Part shown: positions 55,946-64,000 of the stretch, piece by piece | Layout: each line of letters opens with the position of its first letter | Position numbering within the stretch: the first letter of the stretch is position 1 | Source: Nostoc sp. LEGE 06077 | Lineage (GTDB): Bacteria > Cyanobacteriota > Cyanobacteriia > Cyanobacteriales > Nostocaceae | Direction of reading: 5' to 3' | Length of the DNA stretch: 64,000 nucleotides | NCBI RefSeq assembly: GCF_015207705.1 | Contig: NZ_JADEWI010000014.1 | Location: forward strand, 1 to 64,000 | The notes under the pieces: generated by a model | Seen by the model: only the letters and a program-made list of their open reading frames with translations | Told to the model about the DNA's origin: nothing | Database searches by the model: none | Program-made: the position numbers and the translations under genes

Positions 55946-57334
55946 TTATTTTCGTTTAGTTATCCACCAACCCAAGGCCATACAAAATAAGGTAGTAAAA
56001 AAACTTAAAAGCAAAGATGCGTAAAAGGGATTTGGTGGGTTATTGGGAGAAATGAAGGGTATAGGTCGATTTATTTTATCGATGTGTTGGGTAATGATAC
56101 CAGATACAATTGCACCACTACCGAAGCCAATACCTAAAATTTGAATTTTGTTTTCTAGAGAGCGATCGCGTTCTGCTTGTTGTGTTTCTACTATACCTCG
56201 GATAGTATCAACAAATTGCCCAAATAATTCTTGTCCAGGGGTTAGATAGTTAATATCTGTTTCGATTTGTTTTTGCCATTTCTGACATTCTTTGTTTAAA
56301 AAATCTTGCCAAGATTGGGGGCTATTTCCCCCACCAATAGTTTGAATTTTATTTAAGCAAATTTCGTAATTAGTAATATTAGTAGTAACTGCTGTGTAGT
56401 GCGTTTGTAAATCTTGTAAGCATCTGATGTAGTCAAAGCTTTTTTGGGGTATTTCTGCCATTAAGCTTTTTAAATCAGATAATTGTGTTTGAGTTGCAGA
56501 TACTAGACTGTTAAAATCTTGGATTTTATTTTCTAAATCGCTGTAAACTTCTCTCGCTTCTTGATAACGTTGACGAGCTAGTTGATAAATATAACGTATT
56601 TTATGATAGCTCCAAAATAACCTTAATAGCCAGTCATAAGCTTGTCCTGCAAGGTTTACTGTTGATGACTGATTATTATTGATGACTATTAAAATCTGAC
56701 ATTCTTTAGCAGGGTTATCTGGTGTATTAGGGTCAAGTGCTTGATATTCAAATAACAGACTATCTAAGAGTTCTCCTTTATTTATCAGCACAGGATCTAA
56801 GCTTGTTCCTGCTACTAAAGCTGTGGCAAATTCTTGCGCTAGTTTATCACAATCTTGATTTGGATCTACTTCTCCGTAAATCCATAATGTTTGTCCTAAT
56901 GATGCTTCAATATTAGATGGGAGTAAACTAATTGGTTGGAAATCTTGCAGTTTTGCTATGTCTATAGAGGTGTTTTGTGATTCTGGAACTAAAGTTAAAT
57001 CAATTGCATAGGTATCGTTAAGTAAAAATGGCTGAAGATTAGCATTAATCTTAAAGCCTCCTCGTGTGGCGAGACTCCCTAAATCTAATTCTTTGCCAGA
57101 AACACTTAACCATTCGGTTTTTCTGTTTGCTTCTTTCTGAGGTTTGTATACATTATTTTCATAGCAAACTAAATTTAAGCGCAAATCTTTCAACCCAATA
57201 AAGAAAAGGGAATTCTCTCCCACTTTTACCAGGTTTTCCCATAAGAGATGAGCATTTGTCACAACTTCGCCGGGAAGTTGAGTTAGGGTATGACGCAGAT
57301 GAAAAGCGTAGAGACTGAGGCTGAAATTCTTCAC
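55946..57334 (-). CDS. Coiled-coil membrane protein linked to the CHAT protease
   Basis: The 462-residue protein has a beta-rich N-terminal half (about 1-220), a long helical, coiled-coil middle (about 240-385; YQEAREVYSDLENKIQDF, TQTQLSDLKSLMAEI) and two C-terminal membrane helices (about 398-415 and 435-457; LGIGFGSGAIVSGIITQHI, ASLLLSFFTTLFCMALGWW). It ends KRK. No known family is recognised. It overlaps the preceding 126-codon gene by 4 bases and is the last gene of the block. It could be a membrane effector or a target of the CHAT protease. Confidence 0.7.
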   Translation of the reverse strand: MKNFSLSLYAFHLRHTLTQLPGEVVTNAHLLWENLVKVGENSLFFIGLKDLRLNLVCYENNVYKPQKEANRKTEWLSVSGKELDLGSLATRGGFKINANLQPFLLNDTYAIDLTLVPESQNTSIDIAKLQDFQPISLLPSNIEASLGQTLWIYGEVDPNQDCDKLAQEFATALVAGTSLDPVLINKGELLDSLLFEYQALDPNTPDNPAKECQILIVINNNQSSTVNLAGQAYDWLLRLFWSYHKIRYIYQLARQRYQEAREVYSDLENKIQDFNSLVSATQTQLSDLKSLMAEIPQKSFDYIRCLQDLQTHYTAVTTNITNYEICLNKIQTIGGGNSPQSWQDFLNKECQKWQKQIETDINYLTPGQELFGQFVDTIRGIVETQQAERDRSLENKIQILGIGFGSGAIVSGIITQHIDKINRPIPFISPNNPPNPFYASLLLSFFTTLFCMALGWWITKRK

Positions 57335-57711
57335 GGTGTTGGTTGAGATTTTTGCTTGTCAGATAAAGGAGAGTTTTCTTTAATAGCGTTATCTAATAAC
57401 TCCTTTGATGATGGACTAGGTTGATTGGCAGGAGTTTGTGATTTACTGTTACCTATACCTATGTTTACCCCTAAATCAATTGCAGATGTAGCACTAATTG
57501 ATTTGAGATTTTGCTTATAAATTTCTAGTAGCTGACTGCGCGATTCTGGTTGTAACCAATTTTCTAATCTTTCTGAAATTTCTTCATCATCATCTTTTGG
57601 TAATGTGTTAAACATTTGGTGTAATTCTTCCCAGTCTGGCAAAGAAATTACCTTGGAATGTGAGTAAAGTATTTGAATAAAAGCTTGGATACTATTGTAA
57701 TAAACTGACAT
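57331..57711 (-). CDS. Small protein between CHAT protease and membrane protein
   Basis: The 126-residue protein has a helical N-terminal half (YYNSIQAFIQILYSHSKVI, WEELHQMFNTLPKDDDEEI in short segments) and a disordered Ser/Pro/Lys/Gln-rich end. It lies 3 bases after the CHAT gene and overlaps the next gene by 4, so the three are translated as one unit. No family is recognised. It may be an adaptor or a protease substrate. Confidence 0.65.
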   Translation of the reverse strand: MSVYYNSIQAFIQILYSHSKVISLPDWEELHQMFNTLPKDDDEEISERLENWLQPESRSQLLEIYKQNLKSISATSAIDLGVNIGIGNSKSQTPANQPSPSSKELLDNAIKENSPLSDKQKSQPTP

Positions 57712-57714
57712 TTG

Positions 57715-60609
57715 TTAATCTCCTTTACCTATGGTAGAAAAAGCAGCCCAATAAAAAGGCGATGCAAAAGGTTGGATTGAGGTACTTTGATAGTTATCAG
57801 TAAAATATTGATTTAGTTGTGTCTGCCAAACTAGACTGAGTGCAGAGTTACCCAGCCAATCTTGAAAGCCTTGGACTGTAGTATCTCTTAACCAGCGTTG
57901 GGCTGTATTTAAAGCTAATATAATACTACTCTGCTGATGTAATTCTTCGTAAAATTTAATCATTAATAAAGCTGTAGCTGTAGCATCAACAGTCCAAAGG
58001 CTGCTGACTACATTGGTGCTACCAGCTAATAAGAAACCACTGGGTAAACCAATATATTCATCACTGGTGTTTGTGGAATCTATCACACCAGTTTCGCAAA
58101 CAGAAAGATTGACTAGGCGACAATTATCTAGTTTGAAATGAGTAATGATATCTGTCAAAGTCAAGTTGTCATCAGCTAACTGTAAACCAGAATCTAGGGG
58201 AGAATTAAGGTTAAAGTACCCGTGACAGAAGAAAAACACACAGTTAGCTTTGATTAATTCTTTATTTAGGGTGGTATGGGGAGGATTTTCATTAATATGG
58301 AGAAGTTTTGATTTTTGAGCTTTGGCTTGCTTTAACACATAAGCATTAGCAAATTGTTTTTTAATGGCTGTAACTGCACCTAAATCTTTTTCATATAAGT
58401 CTTCTGTTGGAGTTTGGATAGCAACTAGAGATTCAAAATTAGGGCGTTGGCGTAGTTGTAGTTGTTTCAAGATTTGACAACTAGGCGCATAACCCACACC
58501 CTTGGGAAATAAATCAAATAAGTATGACTCACCTACAGGTAAAGCATGAAGGGGAAATAGATGTAAGAAGCGATGGGGAATAAGAATTAATTTGTAGTGT
58601 TGGGGAATTTTGGCTATATCTAGTATTTCTTCAATATGCAGAATATCAGCTAACTTTTGTAAGCGTTGTGCTAACTGATTTCGCCATTGATTTTTATGGT
58701 TGTCTTCTGGGTTATAGTAGCTAAGTAAATATTCTTTTGTCCAATCCAAAAGCGCATCTAAATCTTGTTCCTCAGATTGCCAGATTGTTAATTTGTCGTG
58801 GGTGATGATGAAGGCGCGAAAACAATCACTGAAGATGTACCACTGGATGATTGCAGTTTGGTTGTCTAACAAATTTTGAATTTCTGCAAATTTGATGCTG
58901 TTATTAACTAAAGGTAGATTTTCTGTAGTTGCGGAATCGGCTTTGGTTAACAGTTCGACTAAGTTACGGGTTTTGCTGCGTTCGATATATTCTATGGCTT
59001 CGGTGTCTTTGTTTAATGCTAGGCAAACTTCTATCATGCGGTGATAAAGTTGATTCCATTCTTCTGCTTGTTTGCGCTTGGCTTCTTCACCAGACTTTAT
59101 TTCACCCCGGATAGATTCGACTGTGGCTATTGCTTGGGTAAACGTATTGTAAGCTGAGTCAAATTGTTGTTCTTCTTGGTATAAGATGCCGAGATTTAAC
59201 AACGTTTCGGCATGGTTTTGGGGAAAAGCAGTGCGGGTTCTGACTTCGAGTGCAGCGGTAAAAGATGTGATCGCTTGTTCGATATTCTCGGCTTTCTCTC
59301 CCAATATTCTGTCAGAGTAAGCATTCCCCAAATTATTTTGTGTCATTGCCCAATCTTGGGGAAAGGCGCTGCGGGTGTATACTTCCAGTGCAGCGGTAAA
59401 AGATGCGATCGCTTGTTCAATATTCTCGGCTTTTTCTCCCAATATTCTGTTACGGTAAGCATTCCCCAAATTATTTTGCGTTGTTGCCCAATCTTGGGGA
59501 AAGGCGCTGCGGGTGTATACTTCCAGTGCAGCGGTATAAGATGTGATCGCTTTTTCGAGATTCTCGGCTTTCTCTCCTAATATTCTGTCAGAGTAAGCAG
59601 TCGCTAAATTATTTTGCGTCATTGCCCATTGTTGGGGAAAGGCGGTGCGGGTATATACTTCGAGTGCGGCGGTAAAAGATGCGATCGCTTTTTCGAGATT
59701 CTCGGCTTTCTCTCCTAATATTCTGTCAGAGTAAGCATTCCCCAAATTATTTTGCGTTGTTGCCCATTGTTGGGGAAAGGCGCTGCGGGTTCTGACTTCG
59801 AGTGCAGCGGTAAAAGATGCGATCGCTTGTTCGATATTCTCGGCTTTCTCTCCCAATATTCTGTCAGAGTAAGCATTCCCCAAATTATTTTGTGTCATTG
59901 CCCAATCTTGGGGAAAGGCGCTGCGGGTGTATACTTCCAGTGCAGCGGTAAAAGATGCGATCGCTTTTTCGAGATTCTCGGCTTTCTCTCCCAATATTCT
60001 GTCAGAGTAAGCAGTCGCTAAATTATTTTGCAAAGTTGCCCATAATTCAGGAAAGGCGCTGCGGGTGTAAACAGTTTGGATGATTTCGTAACCAGTTATG
60101 GCAATTTCTATATTGTTGGCTTTGCTACCCAAGGGAAACTGGTTAATCAAATTACTAAATTCACCAATCACTGCGGCGATGAATGTTGCTTTATCTGGTT
60201 CCGCTTCCGCTAGGGTATGGGTTGCCCAACGCCGCAATAATTCTGCAAAAATCGGGTTGAGTTTATCGGTGTTAGCCTCCAGCAACGGGTAAATTACTTG
60301 AGGATCGCCGTTGCTTTCTCCTGTTGCTTGCAATACTTCTAAGATAAATTGCCCGTAAGTCTCTATATCTGCTTCAGTGATGGCGGGTGTTTCTGGGGTG
60401 GTGAGATAGGTGGCTAAGTTCCTCAACCAGTTAGCGGTGTTTTCTTGTCCCTGCTGGGCAGAATGTTCGGCTGCTGCTGCTACTACCTGCACAAAATCAG
60501 CGTCTAGTAATTCTGTATTCGCTGCTAATATCTCTGGTTCTTCTCCGCTAGGGCAACTTAGCAGGCTTTCAATTAGCTGATAATAAGCTTGTAGGCGTTG
60601 TTCATCCAT
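57715..60609 (-). CDS. TPR-CHAT protease (caspase-like)
   Basis: The 964-residue protein has a helical N terminus (1-160), then about seven tandem 46-residue TPR-like units (about 165-480; unit LGEKAENLEKAIASFTAALE, then YTRSAFPQDWAMTQNNLGNA). A coiled segment (about 490-560) precedes a C-terminal CHAT domain (about 650-964). The caspase-like dyad is His796 in FFCHGYF and Cys838 in NLSVCETG. CHAT proteases with TPRs serve as executioners in defence and cell-death systems (for example Craspase and gasdermin-cleaving proteases). Here the two following genes are the likely partners. The repeats are very similar in DNA as well, so repeat number probably varies. Confidence 0.92.
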   Translation of the reverse strand: MDEQRLQAYYQLIESLLSCPSGEEPEILAANTELLDADFVQVVAAAAEHSAQQGQENTANWLRNLATYLTTPETPAITEADIETYGQFILEVLQATGESNGDPQVIYPLLEANTDKLNPIFAELLRRWATHTLAEAEPDKATFIAAVIGEFSNLINQFPLGSKANNIEIAITGYEIIQTVYTRSAFPELWATLQNNLATAYSDRILGEKAENLEKAIASFTAALEVYTRSAFPQDWAMTQNNLGNAYSDRILGEKAENIEQAIASFTAALEVRTRSAFPQQWATTQNNLGNAYSDRILGEKAENLEKAIASFTAALEVYTRTAFPQQWAMTQNNLATAYSDRILGEKAENLEKAITSYTAALEVYTRSAFPQDWATTQNNLGNAYRNRILGEKAENIEQAIASFTAALEVYTRSAFPQDWAMTQNNLGNAYSDRILGEKAENIEQAITSFTAALEVRTRTAFPQNHAETLLNLGILYQEEQQFDSAYNTFTQAIATVESIRGEIKSGEEAKRKQAEEWNQLYHRMIEVCLALNKDTEAIEYIERSKTRNLVELLTKADSATTENLPLVNNSIKFAEIQNLLDNQTAIIQWYIFSDCFRAFIITHDKLTIWQSEEQDLDALLDWTKEYLLSYYNPEDNHKNQWRNQLAQRLQKLADILHIEEILDIAKIPQHYKLILIPHRFLHLFPLHALPVGESYLFDLFPKGVGYAPSCQILKQLQLRQRPNFESLVAIQTPTEDLYEKDLGAVTAIKKQFANAYVLKQAKAQKSKLLHINENPPHTTLNKELIKANCVFFFCHGYFNLNSPLDSGLQLADDNLTLTDIITHFKLDNCRLVNLSVCETGVIDSTNTSDEYIGLPSGFLLAGSTNVVSSLWTVDATATALLMIKFYEELHQQSSIILALNTAQRWLRDTTVQGFQDWLGNSALSLVWQTQLNQYFTDNYQSTSIQPFASPFYWAAFSTIGKGD
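59160..60110. repeat. 138-bp tandem repeats inside the CHAT gene
   Basis: The word aatattctgt recurs at 59303, 59441, 59579, 59717, 59855 and 59993, exactly 138 bases apart, with the surrounding DNA nearly identical. Each unit encodes one 46-residue TPR-like repeat. The DNA identity exceeds what protein selection needs, pointing to recent expansion or gene conversion. Confidence 0.85.
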
Positions 60610-60772
60610 AATCAGTTATCAGTTAACAGTTATCAGTTAACAGGAAGTAGGGTTGATAACTGAGGACTGGTAGTTGTTTACAACAGTATTATCCTCAATT
60701 TTTGAAGAATTAGGGGATAGATTTACTTCACGAGGAGGCGCGGAGGCGCGGAGAGTAATATTTATAGGTTTT
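60610..60772. other. Spacer upstream of the CHAT gene
   Basis: It has cagttatcagttaacagtta-type short repeats next to the CHAT start and a gaggaggcgcggaggcgcgg run at about 60732. The promoter of the CHAT block must lie here or in the adjoining array. No gene is present. Confidence 0.6.
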
Positions 60773-61003
60773 GCGATCGCATTTGTTATTTTTGCGATCG
60801 CATTTGTTATTTTTGCGATCGCATTTGCTATTTTTGCGATCGCAATTGTTATTTCAGCGAACGCATTTGTTATTTCGGTGAACGAATTTGTTATTTCGGT
60901 GAACGCATTTGTTATTTCGGTGAACGCATTTGTTATTTCGGCGATCGCATTTGTTATTTCGGTGAACGCATTTGTTATTTCGGCGATCGCATTTGCTGAT
61001 TAT
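60773..61003. repeat. Array of eleven 21-bp units built on HIP1
   Basis: The unit is gcgatcgcatttgttatttt plus one base. Units begin at 60773, 60794, 60815, 60836, 60857, 60878, 60899, 60920, 60941, 60962 and 60983. HIP1 (gcgatcgc) is intact in six units and changed to gcgaacgc, gtgaacgc or gtgaacga in the other five. The period of 21 is a multiple of three, so open frames run through on both strands, but these are by-products. The period is also two helical turns. Confidence 0.95.
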
Positions 61004-61031
61004 ACTTAACGCGATGTGCAACTTATTCTTG

Positions 61032-61130
61032 AAACCCCTCTCCAAACCTCTCCCCGAAACGGAGAGAGGCTTTGAATATTGCTCCCCTTCCCTACAAGGG
61101 AAGGGGTTGGGGGTTAGGTTTGAGAGAAAG
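61032..61130. repeat. Intact copy of the 45-bp repeat plus adjoining hairpin
   Basis: 61032-61076 is the intact partner of the split copy at 55631-55894; its core ctctccccgaaacggagag forms a hairpin. Directly after it, ccccttccct and agggaagggg (about 61083-61103) form a second perfect stem, followed by ttgggggttaggtt. This composite is a familiar intergenic repeat of Nostoc-like genomes. Confidence 0.8.
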
Positions 61131-61256
61131 TAGCACATGGCGATGGCGTTACTTATTCTCAAATAACAAATCAATATTAAACATGAGTAAAAACACAGAC
61201 AATATTATAATTCTTTGACTACGGATGCGATCGCGCGTGTGTAAAGAATATTTATA

Positions 61257-62474
61257 CTAAGCACTTCGTAGGGCGACAATTGGGTCAAGTTTAGCAGCAC
61301 GGCGGGCGGGAACGACACCGAAGAATAAACCGATCGCACCAGAAATCCCCACGGCGGTAGCAATAGTTATAGGAGAAATGCTTGCTTCTAGTGGTGTTAA
61401 AGTTGCGACTATCATAATTCCGCTGACACCAACAGCAGTCCCAACTAAACCACCAATGGCGGAAACAATTACCGCTTCAATCATGAACTGTAACAATATA
61501 TCTTGTTCGGTTGCGCCGATCGCTTTTCTGAGTCCGATTTCTTGGGTGCGTTCGGTGACGGAAACCAACATGATATTCATGATACCGATACCGCCAACAA
61601 ATAAGGAGATACCCGCGATCGCCGCCAGCATAATTGTTAATGCACCTGTGATTTGGCCGACAGTTTGCAAAGCATCTTTTTGGGTACGGATGGTAAAGTC
61701 ATCTTCGCCGATGATTTTGTGGCGTTGGCGCAGTAAATTAGTGATTTGAAAAACTGCTGCATCTACGCTATCGGCGTTTTTTGCCGAAGCAACTATATAA
61801 GTTAACTCTAATCCATAAGGTGAAGTCCGCCCAACAATGCGGTTGGCCATTGTAATTACCGGAATCAAGGCCGCATCATCATAATCAACACCTAAGTTGG
61901 AACCTTTACTAACTAACACCCCAATGACACGAAAGCTGGTATTGTTGATGCGTAACTGCTGCCCTACAGGGTTACTATTACTAAACAGTCGTTCAGCTAA
62001 TTTTGCACCCAGTACGACAACTTGGTTACTGCGTTTCATGTCTATGTCGGAAAAAAACCGCCCTTTGTCAGTGGTAAAGTCTCTTACTGTCAAAAAGCTG
62101 GGTGTTGTACCGATAATGTTGACATCGGTGTTTTTGTTAGCGTAAGTCACTACCTGACGGCTATTTAACTCTGCCGTCACCTCTGCTACAGTTGGTACTT
62201 GAGTAGCGATCGCCTTGGCATCTTCCAATACTAAAGTTTTCGGCACATCTCTGGAAACACGTTCAGTTTCTTGATTACCAGGAATGACAAACAATACATT
62301 CGGCCCTAGAGATTCTAACTGATTAGAAACGAATTTCTGTCCCCCTTCACCAATGCCAATCATGGCAATTACCGAGGCGTTACCAATCACGATACCCAAC
62401 ATCGTCAGGGCGCTACGCAACTTATTAGATAGCAGAGTTTTACCTGCCATTTGTACGCTTTCTAAGAAGTTCAT
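61257..62474 (-). CDS. MacB/DevC-type ABC exporter permease
   Basis: The 405-residue protein has one N-terminal membrane helix (about 20-45; LRSALTMLGIVIGNASVIAM in segments), a periplasmic MacB domain (about 50-265) and three C-terminal helices of the FtsX fold (about 280-400), with the EIGLRKAIGA coupling segment between. It matches MacB permease subunits without a fused ATPase, such as DevC. It overlaps the HlyD-like gene by 4 bases. The ATPase partner is probably the gene at 54784-55545. Confidence 0.92.
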   Translation of the reverse strand: MNFLESVQMAGKTLLSNKLRSALTMLGIVIGNASVIAMIGIGEGGQKFVSNQLESLGPNVLFVIPGNQETERVSRDVPKTLVLEDAKAIATQVPTVAEVTAELNSRQVVTYANKNTDVNIIGTTPSFLTVRDFTTDKGRFFSDIDMKRSNQVVVLGAKLAERLFSNSNPVGQQLRINNTSFRVIGVLVSKGSNLGVDYDDAALIPVITMANRIVGRTSPYGLELTYIVASAKNADSVDAAVFQITNLLRQRHKIIGEDDFTIRTQKDALQTVGQITGALTIMLAAIAGISLFVGGIGIMNIMLVSVTERTQEIGLRKAIGATEQDILLQFMIEAVIVSAIGGLVGTAVGVSGIMIVATLTPLEASISPITIATAVGISGAIGLFFGVVPARRAAKLDPIVALRSA

Positions 62475-63940
62475 TGGTTTTGTGCTTCCTGCGCCTTCTT
62501 AATTTTATAGTCCTTGGGTAAATCAACAAACACGCGATCGCCTGGTTGCACGCCAGACAAAACTTGAGTTTGGTCTTGAATTTGCGCCCCTGTTGTCACT
62601 TCCCGAAACTGGGGCTGATTTTTGGCATCGGGAACCAGGACACCGGTTTTACCTTTTTCGGTGACAATGGCCACAGTTGGTAATACTAAGGTATTGGTGA
62701 CGCGATCGCCTAAAAAAGTCAAGTCAACATTTAAGCCAGAACGCAGTTTATCTGTACCCGTCTCTAACGCCACCCGCACTTGAAATGATGTTACACCTTG
62801 TTCTACTACTGCTTCTGGGGCAATCAAGCGGACACGACCTTTAAATATTTGATCAGGATAAGCATCAGCGACAATTTCCACTTCCTGTCCTGGTTTAACT
62901 CTACCAATATCGGCTTCGGGAATTTGGGCTAATACTTCTAAACCTTTAGCAACAGCCACAATGGAACTAGAAGTTGCCGAAGCACTGCTAGAAGCCGAGG
63001 TAGTTGGTGTAACAAATGCGCCGATGTTGGCATATTTCTGGGTGACAATTCCCGCAAAGGGGGCGCGAATCACCGTTTCTTCTATTTTGACGTTTGCGGC
63101 GACTAACTGGGCTTGTGCGGCTTTGACTGCGGCTTGGCGTTGGGCAATTTCTTCTTTACGTGTACCATCTTGTAATAAAACTAAAGCGGCTTGGGCTTCG
63201 GTGACAGCAGCTTCCTTCAAATCAATTTCTTCGCTGCGGGAGCCACTTTGCATCAATGATAAACGGCGACGCGCTTCTTCTAGGTTAGCTTTAGCCGATT
63301 TATCTTCACTGACTGCTTGGTCTAATAATTGCTTTTTCTCGGCACCTTGTTGGTAAAGATATTGATAACGTTTAACTTGTTCAGCGGTGTAGTTTACCCT
63401 TGCTTGGGCTGCATCTACTTGAGCTTGCGCTTGAGCAATTTCTTGGGGACGATTACCTGCACGGGCTTGGGCTAACTGGGCTTGGGCTTGGGACAATCGG
63501 GCTTTTGCTTGGGTAATTTCTTGGGGACGAGTCCCCGCTAAGGCTTGATCTAATTGGGCTTGGGACTGGGCTAAGTTGGCGCGGTATTGCAGAATTTGCG
63601 CTTGCAAATCGCCTACATCCATTCTGGCGATAACTTGATTTTGTTCTACGCGATCGCCTTGTTCCACATATAATTCTGCCAGTACCCCAGGATTCTTTGG
63701 ACTAATATTCACACTCTGCACAGGGACAACTTTACCACTGGCAGTAATTTTCAAAGTCACATTTTTCGCTTCTACAGGCACAGTTAGTTGTGTAATATCC
63801 TGTTCGCTGGCTGTTTGCTTAACTATGTTGGCGGTAGTAGCAACACCAACCACAACCGCACCCGTGGCTATCAACCCCATCAGCCAGCGGAGTGGGTGAT
63901 AAACTTTGCCAATAACGGGAACTTCTATGTAGGTGTTCAT
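62471..63940 (-). CDS. HlyD/MacA/DevB-type periplasmic adaptor
   Basis: The 489-residue protein has an N-terminal anchor helix (about 18-40), a biotinyl-lipoyl-like half (VPVQSVNISPKNPGVLAELYVEQGDRV), a long coiled-coil hairpin (about 110-290), the second lipoyl half (VIRAPFAGIVTQKYANIGAFV) and beta-barrel parts. The hairpin has repeated blocks G-T/N/S-R-xx-E-I (GTRPQEI, GNRPQEI, GSRSEEI, GTRKEEI). It connects an inner-membrane exporter to a TolC-like channel. In heterocyst formers the DevBCA type exports envelope glycolipids; whether this paralogue does so is unknown. The start is ATG 63940. Confidence 0.93.
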   Translation of the reverse strand: MNTYIEVPVIGKVYHPLRWLMGLIATGAVVVGVATTANIVKQTASEQDITQLTVPVEAKNVTLKITASGKVVPVQSVNISPKNPGVLAELYVEQGDRVEQNQVIARMDVGDLQAQILQYRANLAQSQAQLDQALAGTRPQEITQAKARLSQAQAQLAQARAGNRPQEIAQAQAQVDAAQARVNYTAEQVKRYQYLYQQGAEKKQLLDQAVSEDKSAKANLEEARRRLSLMQSGSRSEEIDLKEAAVTEAQAALVLLQDGTRKEEIAQRQAAVKAAQAQLVAANVKIEETVIRAPFAGIVTQKYANIGAFVTPTTSASSSASATSSSIVAVAKGLEVLAQIPEADIGRVKPGQEVEIVADAYPDQIFKGRVRLIAPEAVVEQGVTSFQVRVALETGTDKLRSGLNVDLTFLGDRVTNTLVLPTVAIVTEKGKTGVLVPDAKNQPQFREVTTGAQIQDQTQVLSGVQPGDRVFVDLPKDYKIKKAQEAQNQ

Positions 63941-64000
63941 AAATCACGGTCTAACGAGTACTTTTGGGCTTTTGAGTTGTCTATACAGGCTATATAGAAG

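Noticed and set aside
59212-60021. Plus-strand frames of repeated CSGKRCDRLFDILGF type
   Set aside because: They are antisense shadows of the 138-bp repeats in the CHAT gene, which has the clear protein families.
60773-61003. Possible CRISPR array
   Set aside because: Units are 21 bp head to tail with no unique spacers and no cas genes nearby; this is a plain tandem repeat.
60674-61009. 111-codon frame with a FVIFAIA-type repeat, and a matching frame on the other strand (60854-61174)
   Set aside because: Both come from the 21-bp HIP1 array, whose period is a multiple of three. The upstream part is another intergenic repeat.

Overview
The window looks like chromosome of a filamentous, probably heterocyst-forming cyanobacterium (Nostocales-like). 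Evidence seen in the sequence: the HIP1 octamer GCGATCGC is scattered through genes and spacers. Families largely confined to cyanobacteria are present (DUF3143, DUF4330, Tab2/Atab2-like protein, orange-carotenoid-protein half homologues). Short tandem and dispersed repeats typical of Nostoc-type genomes fill several spacers. No rRNA, tRNA or CRISPR array was recognised.

Layout. 1-990: end of a membrane protein and a SMI1/KNR4-family gene. 990-4992: a leftward iron-uptake cluster (two-domain multicopper oxidase, HhH lipoprotein, ferritin-like protein, FTR1 permease) with a consensus-like promoter and palindromic operator candidates. 5326-7648: a retron, with promoter, msr-msd RNA bounded by a perfect 13-bp inverted repeat, reverse transcriptase with the retron NAxxH, YADD and VTG motifs, and a downstream gene carrying a HEPN-like RxxxxH motif. 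7826-8544: a PIN-like gene and a small partner. 8646-21329: housekeeping genes (clpC, rimI, lysA, cdaA, uppS, J-domain genes, dnaJ and a dnaK with a charged tail), interrupted by an Rpn-like nuclease gene with a duplicated 3' end.

21597-46542: M28 peptidase, bestrophin, fused 5-oxoprolinase with repeat-derived insertions, GH31 glucosidase, a large hybrid kinase, glucan phosphorylase, Tab2-like protein, phosphatase, M48 peptidase, an ftsE-type ATPase and a WecG/TagA glycosyltransferase. 47201-50203: a NarL-type regulator, then an RsbU-like phosphatase with a receiver domain and an RsbW-like kinase. 51074-54713: homologues of the C-terminal and N-terminal halves of the orange carotenoid protein, in separate genes 2.7 kb apart with queG, a HAD phosphatase and an acidic protein between them.

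54784-63940: a tripartite MacB/DevBCA-like exporter whose ATPase gene is separated from its permease and HlyD-type genes by a block holding a TPR-CHAT protease gene, a small gene and a membrane-protein gene. Copies of the same 45-bp repeat flank that block; one copy is split by a 211-bp MITE-like element. A striking array of eleven 21-bp units containing HIP1 or its variants lies beside the block.

The best candidates for little-described biology are the retron with a HEPN-like partner, the CHAT-protease/small protein/membrane protein trio, and the split carotenoid-protein neighbourhood. All functions are read from motifs by eye; no database search was run.
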